Assembly: GCF_024642085.1 (NCBI RefSeq) | Contig: NZ_JAHEBV010000064.1 | Location: forward strand, 1-64,000 | Reading direction: 5' to 3' | From: Novosphingobium sp. | Lineage (GTDB): Bacteria > Pseudomonadota > Alphaproteobacteria > Sphingomonadales > Sphingomonadaceae | Length of the DNA stretch: 64,000 nt | In this document: positions 20,901-29,121 of the stretch, in pieces | How positions within the stretch are numbered: position 1 is the first letter of the stretch | Layout: every line of letters begins with the position of its first letter | Notes under the pieces: model-generated | What the model saw: the letters and a program-made list of their open reading frames with translations, nothing else | Database searches by the model: none | What the model was told of the DNA's origin: nothing | Translations under genes and position numbers: made by a program

Positions 20901-22097
20901 ATGGCCCAGATTTCCGCGAACGATCCCATCGTCATCTTGTCCTATGCCCGCACCCCGATGGGCGCGATGCAAGGCGCGCTGGCCGATGTCGCCGCGACCG
21001 ATCTTGGCGCGACTGCAATCAAGGCGGCGGTGGAACGGGCGGGCGTCAACGGCGCGGAAATTGATCGCGTGTACATGGGCTGTGTTCTGCCCGCAGGGCT
21101 TGGCCAGGCCCCTGCCCGTCAGGCGGCGATCAAGGCTGGTCTACCCAAGTCGGTCGAGGCGACGACCGTGAACAAGGTTTGCGGATCAGGCATGCAAACT
21201 CTGATCATGGGCGCCGAGGCACTGGCCGCCGGGACGATTGACCTGGTCGTCGCAGGCGGAATGGAAAGCATGACCAACGCGCCCTATATTCTCAAAAAGC
21301 ACCGCTCAGGTGCGCGGATCGGTCATGATACGGCCTATGATCACATGTTCCTTGACGGGCTTGAAGACGCGTATGAACCCGGCCGGGCGATGGGGACCTT
21401 TGCCCAGGATACCGCCAACGAATACCAGCTGACACGTGAGGCACAGGATGGCTACTCGATTGAGTCGCTCCGCCGCGCCAAGGCCGCAATAGATGAAGGT
21501 GCCTTTGCTGACGAAATTGCGCCAGTGACCGTGATCAGCCGGACAGGTGAAAGCGTTGTCGACACTGATGAAGCACCGAGTAAGGGTCGTCCCGACAAGA
21601 TTCCTGGTCTGAAACCTGCCTTCGCCAAGGACGGCACAATCACAGCAGCAACCTCAAGCTCGATCTCGGATGGCGCAGCCGCACTCGTCCTGACCCGAGA
21701 GAGCGAAGCCAGGGCCAAGGGCCTCTGTCCCGTCGCCAAGGTCATCGCACTGGCGGCCCATGCCCAGGAACCCAAGGATTTTACCACTGCCCCGGTCGGC
21801 GCAATCACCAAGTTGCTGGACTGTGCGGGATGGAAGCTGGACGATGTTGATCTGTTCGAAGTGAACGAGGCGTTCGCTTGCGTTGCGATGTTCGCGATGC
21901 AGGATCTAGGAATCCCGCATGAAAAGATTAACGTTCACGGGGGCGCAACAGCCTTAGGGCATCCGATCGGCGCGTCGGGCGCGCGCATTGTTACCACGCT
22001 GATTGCAGCCCTTAAGCGGCATGGCAAGACCAAGGGCGTCGCCAGCCTATGCATTGGCGGCGGCGAAGCAACCGCAGTTGCCATCGAACTAGTCTAA
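20901..22097 (+). CDS. Acetyl-CoA acetyltransferase (thiolase)
   Basis: A 398-residue thiolase that condenses two acetyl-CoA to acetoacetyl-CoA, or runs the reverse reaction in degradation. The acylated Cys is C94 in NKVCGSGMQT; the His of GHPIGASGAR is H354 and the second Cys of CIGGGEAT is C384, completing the catalytic set. Start chosen: ATG at 20901 (MAQISAND), preceded by AGAG. The frame is open far upstream across the aldehyde dehydrogenase, but only as an antisense shadow. Likely use is in polyhydroxybutyrate, ketone-body or fatty-acid metabolism; no phaB or phaC neighbour is present to decide. Confidence 0.93.
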   Translation: MAQISANDPIVILSYARTPMGAMQGALADVAATDLGATAIKAAVERAGVNGAEIDRVYMGCVLPAGLGQAPARQAAIKAGLPKSVEATTVNKVCGSGMQTLIMGAEALAAGTIDLVVAGGMESMTNAPYILKKHRSGARIGHDTAYDHMFLDGLEDAYEPGRAMGTFAQDTANEYQLTREAQDGYSIESLRRAKAAIDEGAFADEIAPVTVISRTGESVVDTDEAPSKGRPDKIPGLKPAFAKDGTITAATSSSISDGAAALVLTRESEARAKGLCPVAKVIALAAHAQEPKDFTTAPVGAITKLLDCAGWKLDDVDLFEVNEAFACVAMFAMQDLGIPHEKINVHGGATALGHPIGASGARIVTTLIAALKRHGKTKGVASLCIGGGEATAVAIELV

Positions 22098-22115
22098 GCG
22101 GCAATATCCGCCGCT
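22097..22115. terminator. Possible bidirectional terminator hairpin between convergent genes
   Basis: AGCGGC (22097-22102) and GCCGCT (22110-22115) form a perfect 6-base stem around a 7-base loop, directly after the thiolase stop and in the 29-base gap before the convergent SH3 gene ends. There is no U tract, so intrinsic termination is only a suggestion. Confidence 0.3.
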
Positions 22116-22126
22116 GTGGCAAGCCT

Positions 22127-22597
22127 TCAGAGCTCGCCTGCTCCCCACAAGCGATCTTGCCGGATAAAACCAGCACGATCGCCAATTCGAACGCCGCACC
22201 AGTCAGCGCGGCAATCATCAAGCAGGGCGACAACCCCGGGTTCAACGCGCCACAGCAAGCGCGCATCGCCTGATGCCTTGTCCCGCATTTCGGCAAGACC
22301 CTTACCGTCGACGAAAGCGCTTCTCTGGCGCGTGAGGAACCGGGCCAGCATCCAGCCCCGGGCGCCATCCGGGTCTTCGACCAATCGCCAGCCTTCCATC
22401 ATCCGGATGACTTTTACCGGCAATTGGGGTCGGTGATAAACCCATTGGATACGGTAGTCCTCACCCGGCCCGGCACGCATGTTGACTTCGCCGGCCCGGA
22501 TCGAAGCCCAGTAAGGCGTCTTGACGTCGTCGGCTGACGCAGCAGTAGCAATTAACGCGGCGCAAAGGCCGGAAATGAAGATTCGCAGAGAGTTCAT
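22127..22597 (-). CDS. Secreted bacterial SH3-domain protein
   Basis: A 156-residue exported protein. It has a signal peptide (hydrophobic core CAALIATAA, likely cleavage after ASA near residue 22) and then an SH3b domain marked by VNMRAGPGEDYRIQWVYHR and GWRLVEDPDGARGWM. A second, weaker SH3-like repeat follows at about residues 95-150, with a Cys pair in DDCRADWCGVR. Such proteins usually bind peptidoglycan or other cell-wall peptides in the periplasm. It is divergent from the 2-hydroxyacid dehydrogenase gene. Confidence 0.85.
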   Translation of the reverse strand: MNSLRIFISGLCAALIATAASADDVKTPYWASIRAGEVNMRAGPGEDYRIQWVYHRPQLPVKVIRMMEGWRLVEDPDGARGWMLARFLTRQRSAFVDGKGLAEMRDKASGDARLLWRVEPGVVALLDDCRADWCGVRIGDRAGFIRQDRLWGAGEL

Positions 22598-22644
22598 AAC
22601 AGTTGATTCTCCGATAGACCTGGTCGCCCGTGCGCTTCAAGTGG

Positions 22645-22673
22645 CTTGACCAGTGTAGCACCCCAAGCCTAGC
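22645..22673 (+). promoter_or_regulatory. Candidate promoter of the 2-hydroxyacid dehydrogenase, possibly leaderless
   Basis: CTTGAC at 22645-22650, a typical alphaproteobacterial -35, and CCTAGC at 22668-22673 are spaced by 17 bases. The predicted start of transcription, near 22680, falls within a few bases of the ATG at 22683, so the message would be almost leaderless. Confidence 0.4.
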
Positions 22674-22682
22674 GACCAATGC

Positions 22683-23702
22683 ATGACTGTCGTCACAGAA
22701 ACCGCTCCTGGACGCCGGCTGCCCGGGCGGCCCCGCGTTCACGTCACCCGCCGGTTATTGCCTTCGGTAGAGGCACGGATGAGCGAGCTTTTCGACGTTG
22801 TCCTTAACACCGATGACCGTCCGCTTGGCCGCGAAGGACTGGTAGGCGCGATGCGCGACAGCGACGTCATTGTTCCCACGGTCACTGATCGGATCGACGG
22901 CGCGATGCTGGCAGAAGCAGGCGACCGGCTGGGCATGATCGCCAACTTTGGCGCGGGCATTGAACATATTGACTTGGCGGCAGCGCGGCGGCGCAAGATC
23001 ATCGTTACCAACACGCCCGGCGTGTTCACCGATGATACGGCTGATCTGGCGATGATGTTGATCCTGTCTGTGCCCCGCCGCCTGGGTGAAGGCAGCCGCC
23101 TGATACGCGATGGGCATTGGACCGGGTGGGCGCCGTCTGCCATGCTGGGCCGCTGCATTGGTGGAAAGCGGCTTGGCATCGTTGGCATGGGCCGGATCGG
23201 ACAGGCCGTGGCACACCGCGCCCGCGCCTTTGGGCTCGACGTGGTCTATCACAACCGCCAACGCCTTCCACCCAGCGTCGAGAACATGTTTGGTGCCGCA
23301 TACGAACCGGATCTGGAGAAACTGATTGCAGAGGCTGATATCCTGACGCTTCACTGTCCATCGGGGCCGGAAACACGCCACCTTCTTAATTCGGCCAGGT
23401 TGGCCGAGATGAAGCCGACCGCCTACATTATCAATACCGCACGCGGAGACCTGATTGACGAAGAAGCGTTGATCGCAGCATTGCAGCAGGGCGCGATCGC
23501 CGGAGCCGGTCTGGACGTCTTTGCTTCCGAGCCGGCAGTCGACGATCGGCTGATTGATCTTCCCAACGTCATCACCTTGCCTCATTTGGGCAGCGCGACG
23601 GTCGAAGGAAGGGAGCATGCAGGCGAAAAGATTATCGCCAACATCCGTTTTTGGGTCGACGGCCATCGTCCGCCCGATCAGGTGCTGACAGGCTGGGTAT
23701 AA
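22683..23702 (+). CDS. D-2-hydroxyacid dehydrogenase (glyoxylate/hydroxypyruvate reductase type)
   Basis: A 339-residue NAD(P)-dependent dehydrogenase of the D-isomer 2-hydroxyacid family. The Rossmann motif GMGRIGQAVAHRA is at about residues 166-178. The catalytic Arg is in NTARGDLID, the Glu in FASEP and the His in PHLGSAT. The pattern resembles glyoxylate/D-glycerate dehydrogenases (GyaR, GhrB), but the substrate cannot be fixed from sequence. The first ATG is kept although it has no clear ribosome site, because residues 16-30 (RPRVHVTRRLLP) belong to the family fold; the next ATG would remove them. Confidence 0.88.
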   Translation: MTVVTETAPGRRLPGRPRVHVTRRLLPSVEARMSELFDVVLNTDDRPLGREGLVGAMRDSDVIVPTVTDRIDGAMLAEAGDRLGMIANFGAGIEHIDLAAARRRKIIVTNTPGVFTDDTADLAMMLILSVPRRLGEGSRLIRDGHWTGWAPSAMLGRCIGGKRLGIVGMGRIGQAVAHRARAFGLDVVYHNRQRLPPSVENMFGAAYEPDLEKLIAEADILTLHCPSGPETRHLLNSARLAEMKPTAYIINTARGDLIDEEALIAALQQGAIAGAGLDVFASEPAVDDRLIDLPNVITLPHLGSATVEGREHAGEKIIANIRFWVDGHRPPDQVLTGWV

Positions 23703-23819
23703 CCTCTACCGCGCGCAACAAGCTAACGTTCTGGCGCTTGCGAACCTTGCGATCATTGCTCTAAGGCGCCGCACACGAAAATCGCGGGCAAGGATGCCGC
23801 GCGGGGGAGATACGGTTCA

Positions 23820-25124
23820 ATGCGCAAGCTTGCTGCAATCGGTGCTGCCGCCACGGTTCTGGCGCTGCCCGCAATCGCTTGGGCACAGGACGGAGCAGAG
23901 GATGTTGCCGATACAGGAGATACCGCTTGGATCCTGATTTCAGCCGCGCTGGTACTGATGATGACCATGCCCGGGCTTGCCTTGTTCTATGGCGGCCTGG
24001 TTCGGGCCAAGAACTTCCTGTCTGTACTCGTACAGGTCGGCGCAGTTGCTGCAGCAGCATCGTTGCTTTGGATCGTCGCTGGTTATTCGGTTGCCTTCGG
24101 GACCGGAGGCAACGGGTGGTATGGCGGATTTGGCAACTTGATGCTCAACAACCTGGGCAACGTTCGCGCGGGATACACCGTTCCGGAAAGCGCTTACGCC
24201 CTTTTTCAAATGACATTTGCAGCGATTACACCTGCGCTGATGGTCGGCGCATGGGTTGACCGCGCCCGGTTTGGCTGGACCGTTGCCTTCACCGCGCTGT
24301 GGGTCCTGGTGGTGTATAGCCCCGTGGCCCACTGGATTTGGGGCGGCGGGTGGTTGTCATCTGCAATCGGAACGCTGGACTTTGCCGGCGGCATTGTGGT
24401 CCACACAACTGCTGGCGTTTCGGCGCTGGTCGCCGCGCTTCTGGTGGGCAAGCGCAACGGTTTTCCCAAGACCATGATGCTGCCTCACGCACCATCGCTG
24501 ACGATGGCCGGGGCTGCACTGCTGTGGGTAGGATGGTTCGGCTTTAACGGGGGATCGGCACTTGCGGCCAACGATGACGCGGCCAGTGCAATAATAAACA
24601 CTCATGTTGCCGCATGCATGGCGGCCCTGGTGTGGCTGCTGATCGAACGATTTACAGTGGGCAAGCCGACCAGCGTCGGCTTTGCTACCGGCGCTGTTGC
24701 GGGCTTGGCCACGGTTACCCCGGCAGCCGGGTTCATTTCGCCGGGCGCCGCGTTTGTGTTCGGCGCGCTTGCGGCTCTAATCTGCTATCCGATGATTCAG
24801 ATTGTCAAAAAGCGCCTGAGGATCGACGATTCCCTTGACGTGTTCGCTGTTCATGGCGTTGGCGGGATAACCGGATCCTTGCTGCTCGGCGTATTTCTTT
24901 CCGATGCCCTTGGCGGAACCGGCTACGCCGATGGCAAGACCATGATCAGTCAGATTGCGGCCCAGGCTGTTGGCGTCGGGGTGGTTGCAATCTGGTCGGC
25001 AGTTGCAACGGCAGTTTTGGCTGTTGCCGTATCTTTGCTGTTCCCGATGCGGGTCAGCGAGGATGATGAACGGGAGGGCCTGGACCTGGCCAGCCACGGC
25101 GAACGGGCGTGGGAGCTCGATTGA
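23820..25124 (+). CDS. amtB: Ammonium transporter AmtB with signal peptide
   Basis: A 434-residue Amt/Rh-family channel. It begins with a cleavable signal peptide (ending at AWAQ) followed by about 11 helices. The twin pore histidines are visible in VHTTAGVSAL and in FAVHGVGGITGSLL, and the ammonium vestibule region in FGFNGGSALAAN. A GGGGGAGA run lies upstream of the ATG. No glnK/PII gene is adjacent; the gene stands alone between a 2-hydroxyacid dehydrogenase and a convergent nitronate monooxygenase-like gene. Nitrogen control is likely, but no clear sigma-54 site is seen in the 117-base upstream gap. Confidence 0.95.
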   Translation: MRKLAAIGAAATVLALPAIAWAQDGAEDVADTGDTAWILISAALVLMMTMPGLALFYGGLVRAKNFLSVLVQVGAVAAAASLLWIVAGYSVAFGTGGNGWYGGFGNLMLNNLGNVRAGYTVPESAYALFQMTFAAITPALMVGAWVDRARFGWTVAFTALWVLVVYSPVAHWIWGGGWLSSAIGTLDFAGGIVVHTTAGVSALVAALLVGKRNGFPKTMMLPHAPSLTMAGAALLWVGWFGFNGGSALAANDDAASAIINTHVAACMAALVWLLIERFTVGKPTSVGFATGAVAGLATVTPAAGFISPGAAFVFGALAALICYPMIQIVKKRLRIDDSLDVFAVHGVGGITGSLLLGVFLSDALGGTGYADGKTMISQIAAQAVGVGVVAIWSAVATAVLAVAVSLLFPMRVSEDDEREGLDLASHGERAWELD

Positions 25125-25159
25125 ACGCGCGCAGATTATCACGCGCCATCTGTCGCTGA

Positions 25160-26578
25160 TCAATCTCCGGTCAGAATCCGGTCGACAAGCTGCTTCACCG
25201 TTGGCGTAAAGTTGTTGGAATAGAACGGATCTTGTTTGAAGCGGTATGCCGCGTGGCCGGCGAAAGCCAGGTTATCGTCGGGGTCGCCGCCGTGAGCGAT
25301 GTCCTGCAGCGTCTTCTGGATACAAAAGCTGCGCGGGTCGGCCAAACGCCCGGTGGTGTTGTCGTCATGGTCCTTCCAGCTCGAAAACTGGCAGTGCGAA
25401 AGACATCCCATGCAGCCTTGCTGATCGGCACGGATTCGTTCAGCGCTTTCCGCCGTCACGAAAACGACTGTATCGTCCGGCGTCTTGAGTGCTTCGGTAA
25501 AGCCCTCGTGGATCCAGGCGAGCGCCTTGCGTTGGTCGCCCGGATGGACCCAGAAATACTTGGCTTTTCCGTGATCGGATAGAGGGACAGTGCCTTCTTC
25601 CTCATCGCGTTTGAAAATGGGGATCTGGCGTTCTGAACGGTGAATAAGATCGTAAAGGAAGGGCGTCTTGACCGCGCTGGAATAAAAACCGGTCGGGCTG
25701 AACTGATGTAACAGGACGTCGCCTGGCTCAACAGTGCGGAGCATTTCCTTCCAAACTTGTGGGATCGGGCTTTCCTGCGTTAGCAACGGACGAGTTCCGA
25801 ACTGGAACATGATCGAGCCCAATTCAGGGTTGTCGATCCAGTGGTCCCATTCGCGCAGGCACCAGACCCCGCCCGCCATGACAATCGCGGTTTCTTCCGA
25901 TACTCCTTCGGCGCGCATAGTTTCGCGCAGCGCCTTGACGCGGGGATAAGGATCTTCCGGCGTGCGAGGGTCTTCGGCATTCGACAGGCCGTTGTGGCCG
26001 CCGGCAAGCCATGGATCTTCGTATACGACAGCTGCCATCAGCTGCGGGACCTTGGAATAGCTGCGCTTCCACAGTGCGCGAAAAGCGCGTGCGGAACTGA
26101 CAATCGGCAAATAGTGAACATTATGACGCTGGGCTATTTCGGCCAACTTATACGGCATTCCCGCGCCGCAAGTAACGCCGGTGATCATGCCCGGGCAGTT
26201 TTCCAGCACGCCTTCTAGCACCTGCTGGGCGCCGCCCATTTCCCACAAAACGTTGATATTGATCGCGCCTTTGCCGGCGGCGATTTCGTGGGCGCGCTTT
26301 ACCTGCTCAGTCGCGCCATCGATGGCATAGCGCACCAGTTGTTCGAATCGTTCCTTGCGGGTTGCTTGCGGAAAGATCTGCGGGATCGGGTTACCGTCCA
26401 CGTCATAGCTGTCGGCATTGACGGCACTTACGGTGCCGATGCCGCCAGCAGCCGCCCAGGCGCCCGACGACATATGGTTGGTCGCAGAAACACCCTTTCC
26501 GCCTTCAACGAGCGGCCAAACTTCGCGCCCACCGTAAAGGATGGGCTTCAGCCCCTTGAAAATTGCGGCCCCAGTCAT
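25160..26578 (-). CDS. Nitronate monooxygenase-like flavoprotein with a four-cysteine C-terminal region
   Basis: A 472-residue protein of the 2-nitropropane dioxygenase / nitronate monooxygenase superfamily, an FMN TIM barrel. Barrel elements include GGIGTVSAVN near the N-terminus, the VTCGAGMPYKL segment and VMAGGVWCLREWDHW. It is longer than the classic enzymes of about 320-360 residues. The extra C-terminal part carries C389, C392, C396 and C419 (motif GCMGCLSHCQF, then SFCIQ), a spacing that could bind a metal or Fe-S cluster. Substrate unknown. Start chosen: ATG at 26578, overlapping the methyltransferase stop by 4 bases; the extra 11 codons to 26611 lie inside that gene. Confidence 0.8.
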   Translation of the reverse strand: MTGAAIFKGLKPILYGGREVWPLVEGGKGVSATNHMSSGAWAAAGGIGTVSAVNADSYDVDGNPIPQIFPQATRKERFEQLVRYAIDGATEQVKRAHEIAAGKGAININVLWEMGGAQQVLEGVLENCPGMITGVTCGAGMPYKLAEIAQRHNVHYLPIVSSARAFRALWKRSYSKVPQLMAAVVYEDPWLAGGHNGLSNAEDPRTPEDPYPRVKALRETMRAEGVSEETAIVMAGGVWCLREWDHWIDNPELGSIMFQFGTRPLLTQESPIPQVWKEMLRTVEPGDVLLHQFSPTGFYSSAVKTPFLYDLIHRSERQIPIFKRDEEEGTVPLSDHGKAKYFWVHPGDQRKALAWIHEGFTEALKTPDDTVVFVTAESAERIRADQQGCMGCLSHCQFSSWKDHDDNTTGRLADPRSFCIQKTLQDIAHGGDPDDNLAFAGHAAYRFKQDPFYSNNFTPTVKQLVDRILTGD

Positions 26579-27309
26579 CGCGTCCCAGTCTTTCCCTTGG
26601 CCGCGCTGCACGGCTTTATATCTTTGGCATTCGGCCGCGGTCCGTTTGCTTCGAACTGCGCGTAATAGCCCTTGAGTTCGGGCTTACGGACAAATTCCAC
26701 CAAGCGGAACCCCACCGCGTTGAATTCGCAGAACAGCAGCGCCGGCGGCATTCCGTGCTGATCGGTTGCTCGGTCGGCATCAACCACAATCACCTGCCCG
26801 TGCGGTCCCAGTGCCGGGCGCATATGCCACAGAAAAGCATAGGGTTCGGCTACTTCATGATACATGTGGACCATAAAAATGCGGTCGAAACTGTTATCTG
26901 GCAGCCGCGGGTTTTCGGGCGCGCCAACCTTTATGGATACGTTGTCCAGCCGTTCACGCACGATCCGCTGGCCCAGTCGCTGCATAGCTTCGCCGTCGAT
27001 ATCCTGTGCAAGCACCCGTCCCTTGGATCCGACGCGTTCCGCCAGGCGGACGGTGTAGTACCCTTCACCCGCACCGATATCGGCAACGGTCGTGCCCTCG
27101 TTGATGGCAGCCAGATCCATGACGACCTTGGCCTCACCCAAATTGTCGCGCTGGTCTTCGCTGCTGAACTCGGTCGAAATAACCTTAGACACCGCCCGAT
27201 CGGCGAGAGGAAATCCGCGTGCCCCTTCGGCGCGCGACATATCGGGATCGGCGCGGTTGCACGCAGCCAGCGCCAGCAGCAAAGCCGATGCAGCCACGCG
27301 ACCAGTCAA
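26575..27309 (-). CDS. Lipoprotein-type class I SAM-dependent methyltransferase
   Basis: A 244-residue protein with a class I methyltransferase core: ADIGAGEGYYTVRLAERVG is the SAM-binding loop, DIDG holds the ribose-binding acid, and the FDRIFMVHMYHE region follows. The N-terminus is a lipoprotein signal, with a hydrophobic stretch ending in LAAC and C17 as the lipidation site. That would put the enzyme on the outer face of the inner membrane or in the outer membrane, where SAM is not expected. Similar proteins are known from sequence in alphaproteobacteria, but the substrate is unknown. It overlaps prfB and the nitronate monooxygenase-like gene by 4 bases each. Confidence 0.85.
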   Translation of the reverse strand: MTGRVAASALLLALAACNRADPDMSRAEGARGFPLADRAVSKVISTEFSSEDQRDNLGEAKVVMDLAAINEGTTVADIGAGEGYYTVRLAERVGSKGRVLAQDIDGEAMQRLGQRIVRERLDNVSIKVGAPENPRLPDNSFDRIFMVHMYHEVAEPYAFLWHMRPALGPHGQVIVVDADRATDQHGMPPALLFCEFNAVGFRLVEFVRKPELKGYYAQFEANGPRPNAKDIKPCSAAKGKTGTR

Positions 27310-28433
27310 TCGACGTCCTCCACCGCTATCTTCTCACCAGTTACGCGCTGCGCCAATGCGGCAGCCATAAAGGGATCAAGCGCACCGTCGAGCACGTCCG
27401 AGGGGGTCGGGCTGGTCACACCTGTGCGCAAGTCCTTGACCATCTGGTAGGGTTGTAAAACATAAGACCGGATCTGATGCCCCCAGCCAATATCACTCTT
27501 TGCAGCATGTTCCGCGCTGGCGGCTTCCTCGCGCTTGCGCATTTCCTCTTCGTAAAGCCGCGACTTGAGCATCCCCATTGCGATATCGCGGTTCTTGTGC
27601 TGGCTGCGGTCTTGCTGGCTGGCGGCAACAATGCCTGAGGGGATGTGCGTAATCCGCACCGCCGAATCGGTGGTATTGACGTGCTGTCCGCCCGCGCCCG
27701 ACGCCCGGTAGGTATCAATTTTAAGGTCAGAGGGGTTGATCTCAATCTCAAAGCTGTCGTCGATTACCGGGAACACCCATACCGACGAAAAACTCGTGTG
27801 GCGACGAGCCGAGCTGTCGTAGGGCGATATGCGCACCAGACGGTGCACGCCGCTTTCGGTCTTGGCATAGCCGTAGGCGTTCTCGCCTTTGACCTGGATA
27901 GTAGCAGATTTGATTCCAGCCTGCTCGCCCGACTGGTATTCGATCACATCGACTTTGAAGCCACGCTGTTCGGCCCAGCGGCTGTACATCCGCAGCAGCA
28001 TTTCAGCCCAGTCCTGGCTTTCGGTGCCGCCGGCCCCGGCATGGATTTCAATGAAGGTGTCATTGCTATCCGCTTCGCCGCCTAGCAGCGCCTGGACCTT
28101 GTCGGCATCGGCGCGATCGGCCAACGCGGCCAACGCGGCAACGCCTTCATCGATGGTGGCGTCATCGTCTTCCATCTCGCCCAGCTCGATGAACTCAACC
28201 GCGTCTGCCATCTGCGCTGAAATGTCGTTGACCGTGTTCACCGCGGCTTCCAGCCGCCGGCGCTCCTTCATGACGGCTTCCGCTTCTTTGGGATTGTCCC
28301 AAAGCTTGGGATCCTCGACCCGGGCGTTCAGCTCGTCGAGCCGGCGCAGCGCACGGTCCCAATCCAGAAACTTGCGCACGAGGGCCAAGGCTGCCCCGAT
28401 CCGATCTATATGAGCCTGCCCTTCGGCACGCAT
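27306..28433 (-). CDS. prfB: Peptide chain release factor 2
   Basis: A 375-residue class I release factor that terminates translation at UGA and UAA. The catalytic GGQ is in GAGGQHVNTTDSAVR, and the stop-codon reading loop is in RISPYDSSARRHTSF, which has SPY where the E. coli RF2 tripeptide is SPF. The frame is continuous from ATG to stop, so the autoregulatory +1 frameshift found in E. coli prfB is absent. It is first in an overlapping trio with the methyltransferase and the nitronate monooxygenase-like gene. Confidence 0.96.
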   Translation of the reverse strand: MRAEGQAHIDRIGAALALVRKFLDWDRALRRLDELNARVEDPKLWDNPKEAEAVMKERRRLEAAVNTVNDISAQMADAVEFIELGEMEDDDATIDEGVAALAALADRADADKVQALLGGEADSNDTFIEIHAGAGGTESQDWAEMLLRMYSRWAEQRGFKVDVIEYQSGEQAGIKSATIQVKGENAYGYAKTESGVHRLVRISPYDSSARRHTSFSSVWVFPVIDDSFEIEINPSDLKIDTYRASGAGGQHVNTTDSAVRITHIPSGIVAASQQDRSQHKNRDIAMGMLKSRLYEEEMRKREEAASAEHAAKSDIGWGHQIRSYVLQPYQMVKDLRTGVTSPTPSDVLDGALDPFMAAALAQRVTGEKIAVEDVD

Positions 28434-28529
28434 GACACGAAAACTCCGTCACTCGCGCCCGCATAACCGGGCGACATTCCATTCGCGCCCCGCTTAGCGC
28501 ACGGTTTCGGATTGTAAAGGCGGCGCGCC

Positions 28530-29084
28530 TCAGCGCGCCGGTTTGGCAGACAGAGCCTTGACCGCGGCCAGCGTCATACGGACGTGATCGCGAAAGTTCA
28601 TGTCAGTAAAGACCAGCTTGATCCTGCCATCGCGACCGATCACATAACTGGTCCGGCTAGTCATGCCGGCGGGTGCGCCATTTCCTTTCAGCGCCACGTC
28701 ATAGGCAGCGACGATAGCCGGGCTAGCAACCCCGACGGCAAACTTGTCGCGGCACGCCTCTTTCGAAAACTTCTGCTGGGTGGCCAGATCATCTGCGGAA
28801 AGGCCTATTACCGTTGCCCCGGCGCTGCGAAACTCATCCGTTGCCTCAGCAAATGCGTGCGCTTCCAGTGTGCAGCCTTGCGTAAAGCTTTTGGGGTAGA
28901 AGTAGAGCACTACCGGCCCTTTGCGTAGTGCTGCCTTGAGGTTGAAGGCAAAAGGCTTGCCAGCCAAGGCACCTTGGGTCGTAAAGCCGGGAGCCTTGGC
29001 TCCGTTGGGCAAGTCAGCCTGCACAGCACCGGCGAGACCAAGGGCAGCAGCAGCCGCAGCGAAATGCATTAAGTATCTGATCAT
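28530..29084 (-). CDS. Exported peroxiredoxin (AhpC/TSA, BCP-like)
   Basis: A 184-residue thiol peroxidase that reduces peroxides. The N-terminus (MIRYLMHFAAAAAALGLAGAV) is a signal peptide, so it acts in the periplasm. The peroxidatic Cys is in SFTQGCTLEAHAF; a second Cys in KEACRDKF may be the resolving one. Start chosen: ATG at 29084; the frame reaches back to 29135 inside the PBP gene, but the added residues are polar and would bury the signal peptide. It sits just downstream of the class A PBP gene. Confidence 0.85.
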   Translation of the reverse strand: MIRYLMHFAAAAAALGLAGAVQADLPNGAKAPGFTTQGALAGKPFAFNLKAALRKGPVVLYFYPKSFTQGCTLEAHAFAEATDEFRSAGATVIGLSADDLATQQKFSKEACRDKFAVGVASPAIVAAYDVALKGNGAPAGMTSRTSYVIGRDGRIKLVFTDMNFRDHVRMTLAAVKALSAKPAR

Positions 29085-29121
29085 TGGCAGAAGCTGCGAT
29101 ATGGCGCGCGACTTGTCCAGT

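Noticed and set aside
23703..23819. Sigma-54 promoter upstream of amtB
   Set aside because: TGGCGC and TTGC occur, but not with the 10-base GG-GC spacing.
25127..25146. GCGCG/CGCGC repeat between amtB and the nitronate monooxygenase-like gene
   Set aside because: Five bases of simple alternating GC with a 10-base loop is expected by chance at this composition; no U tract.
27306..28433. Programmed +1 frameshift in prfB
   Set aside because: The E. coli site needs an early in-frame UGA, but this gene is one continuous frame from ATG to stop.
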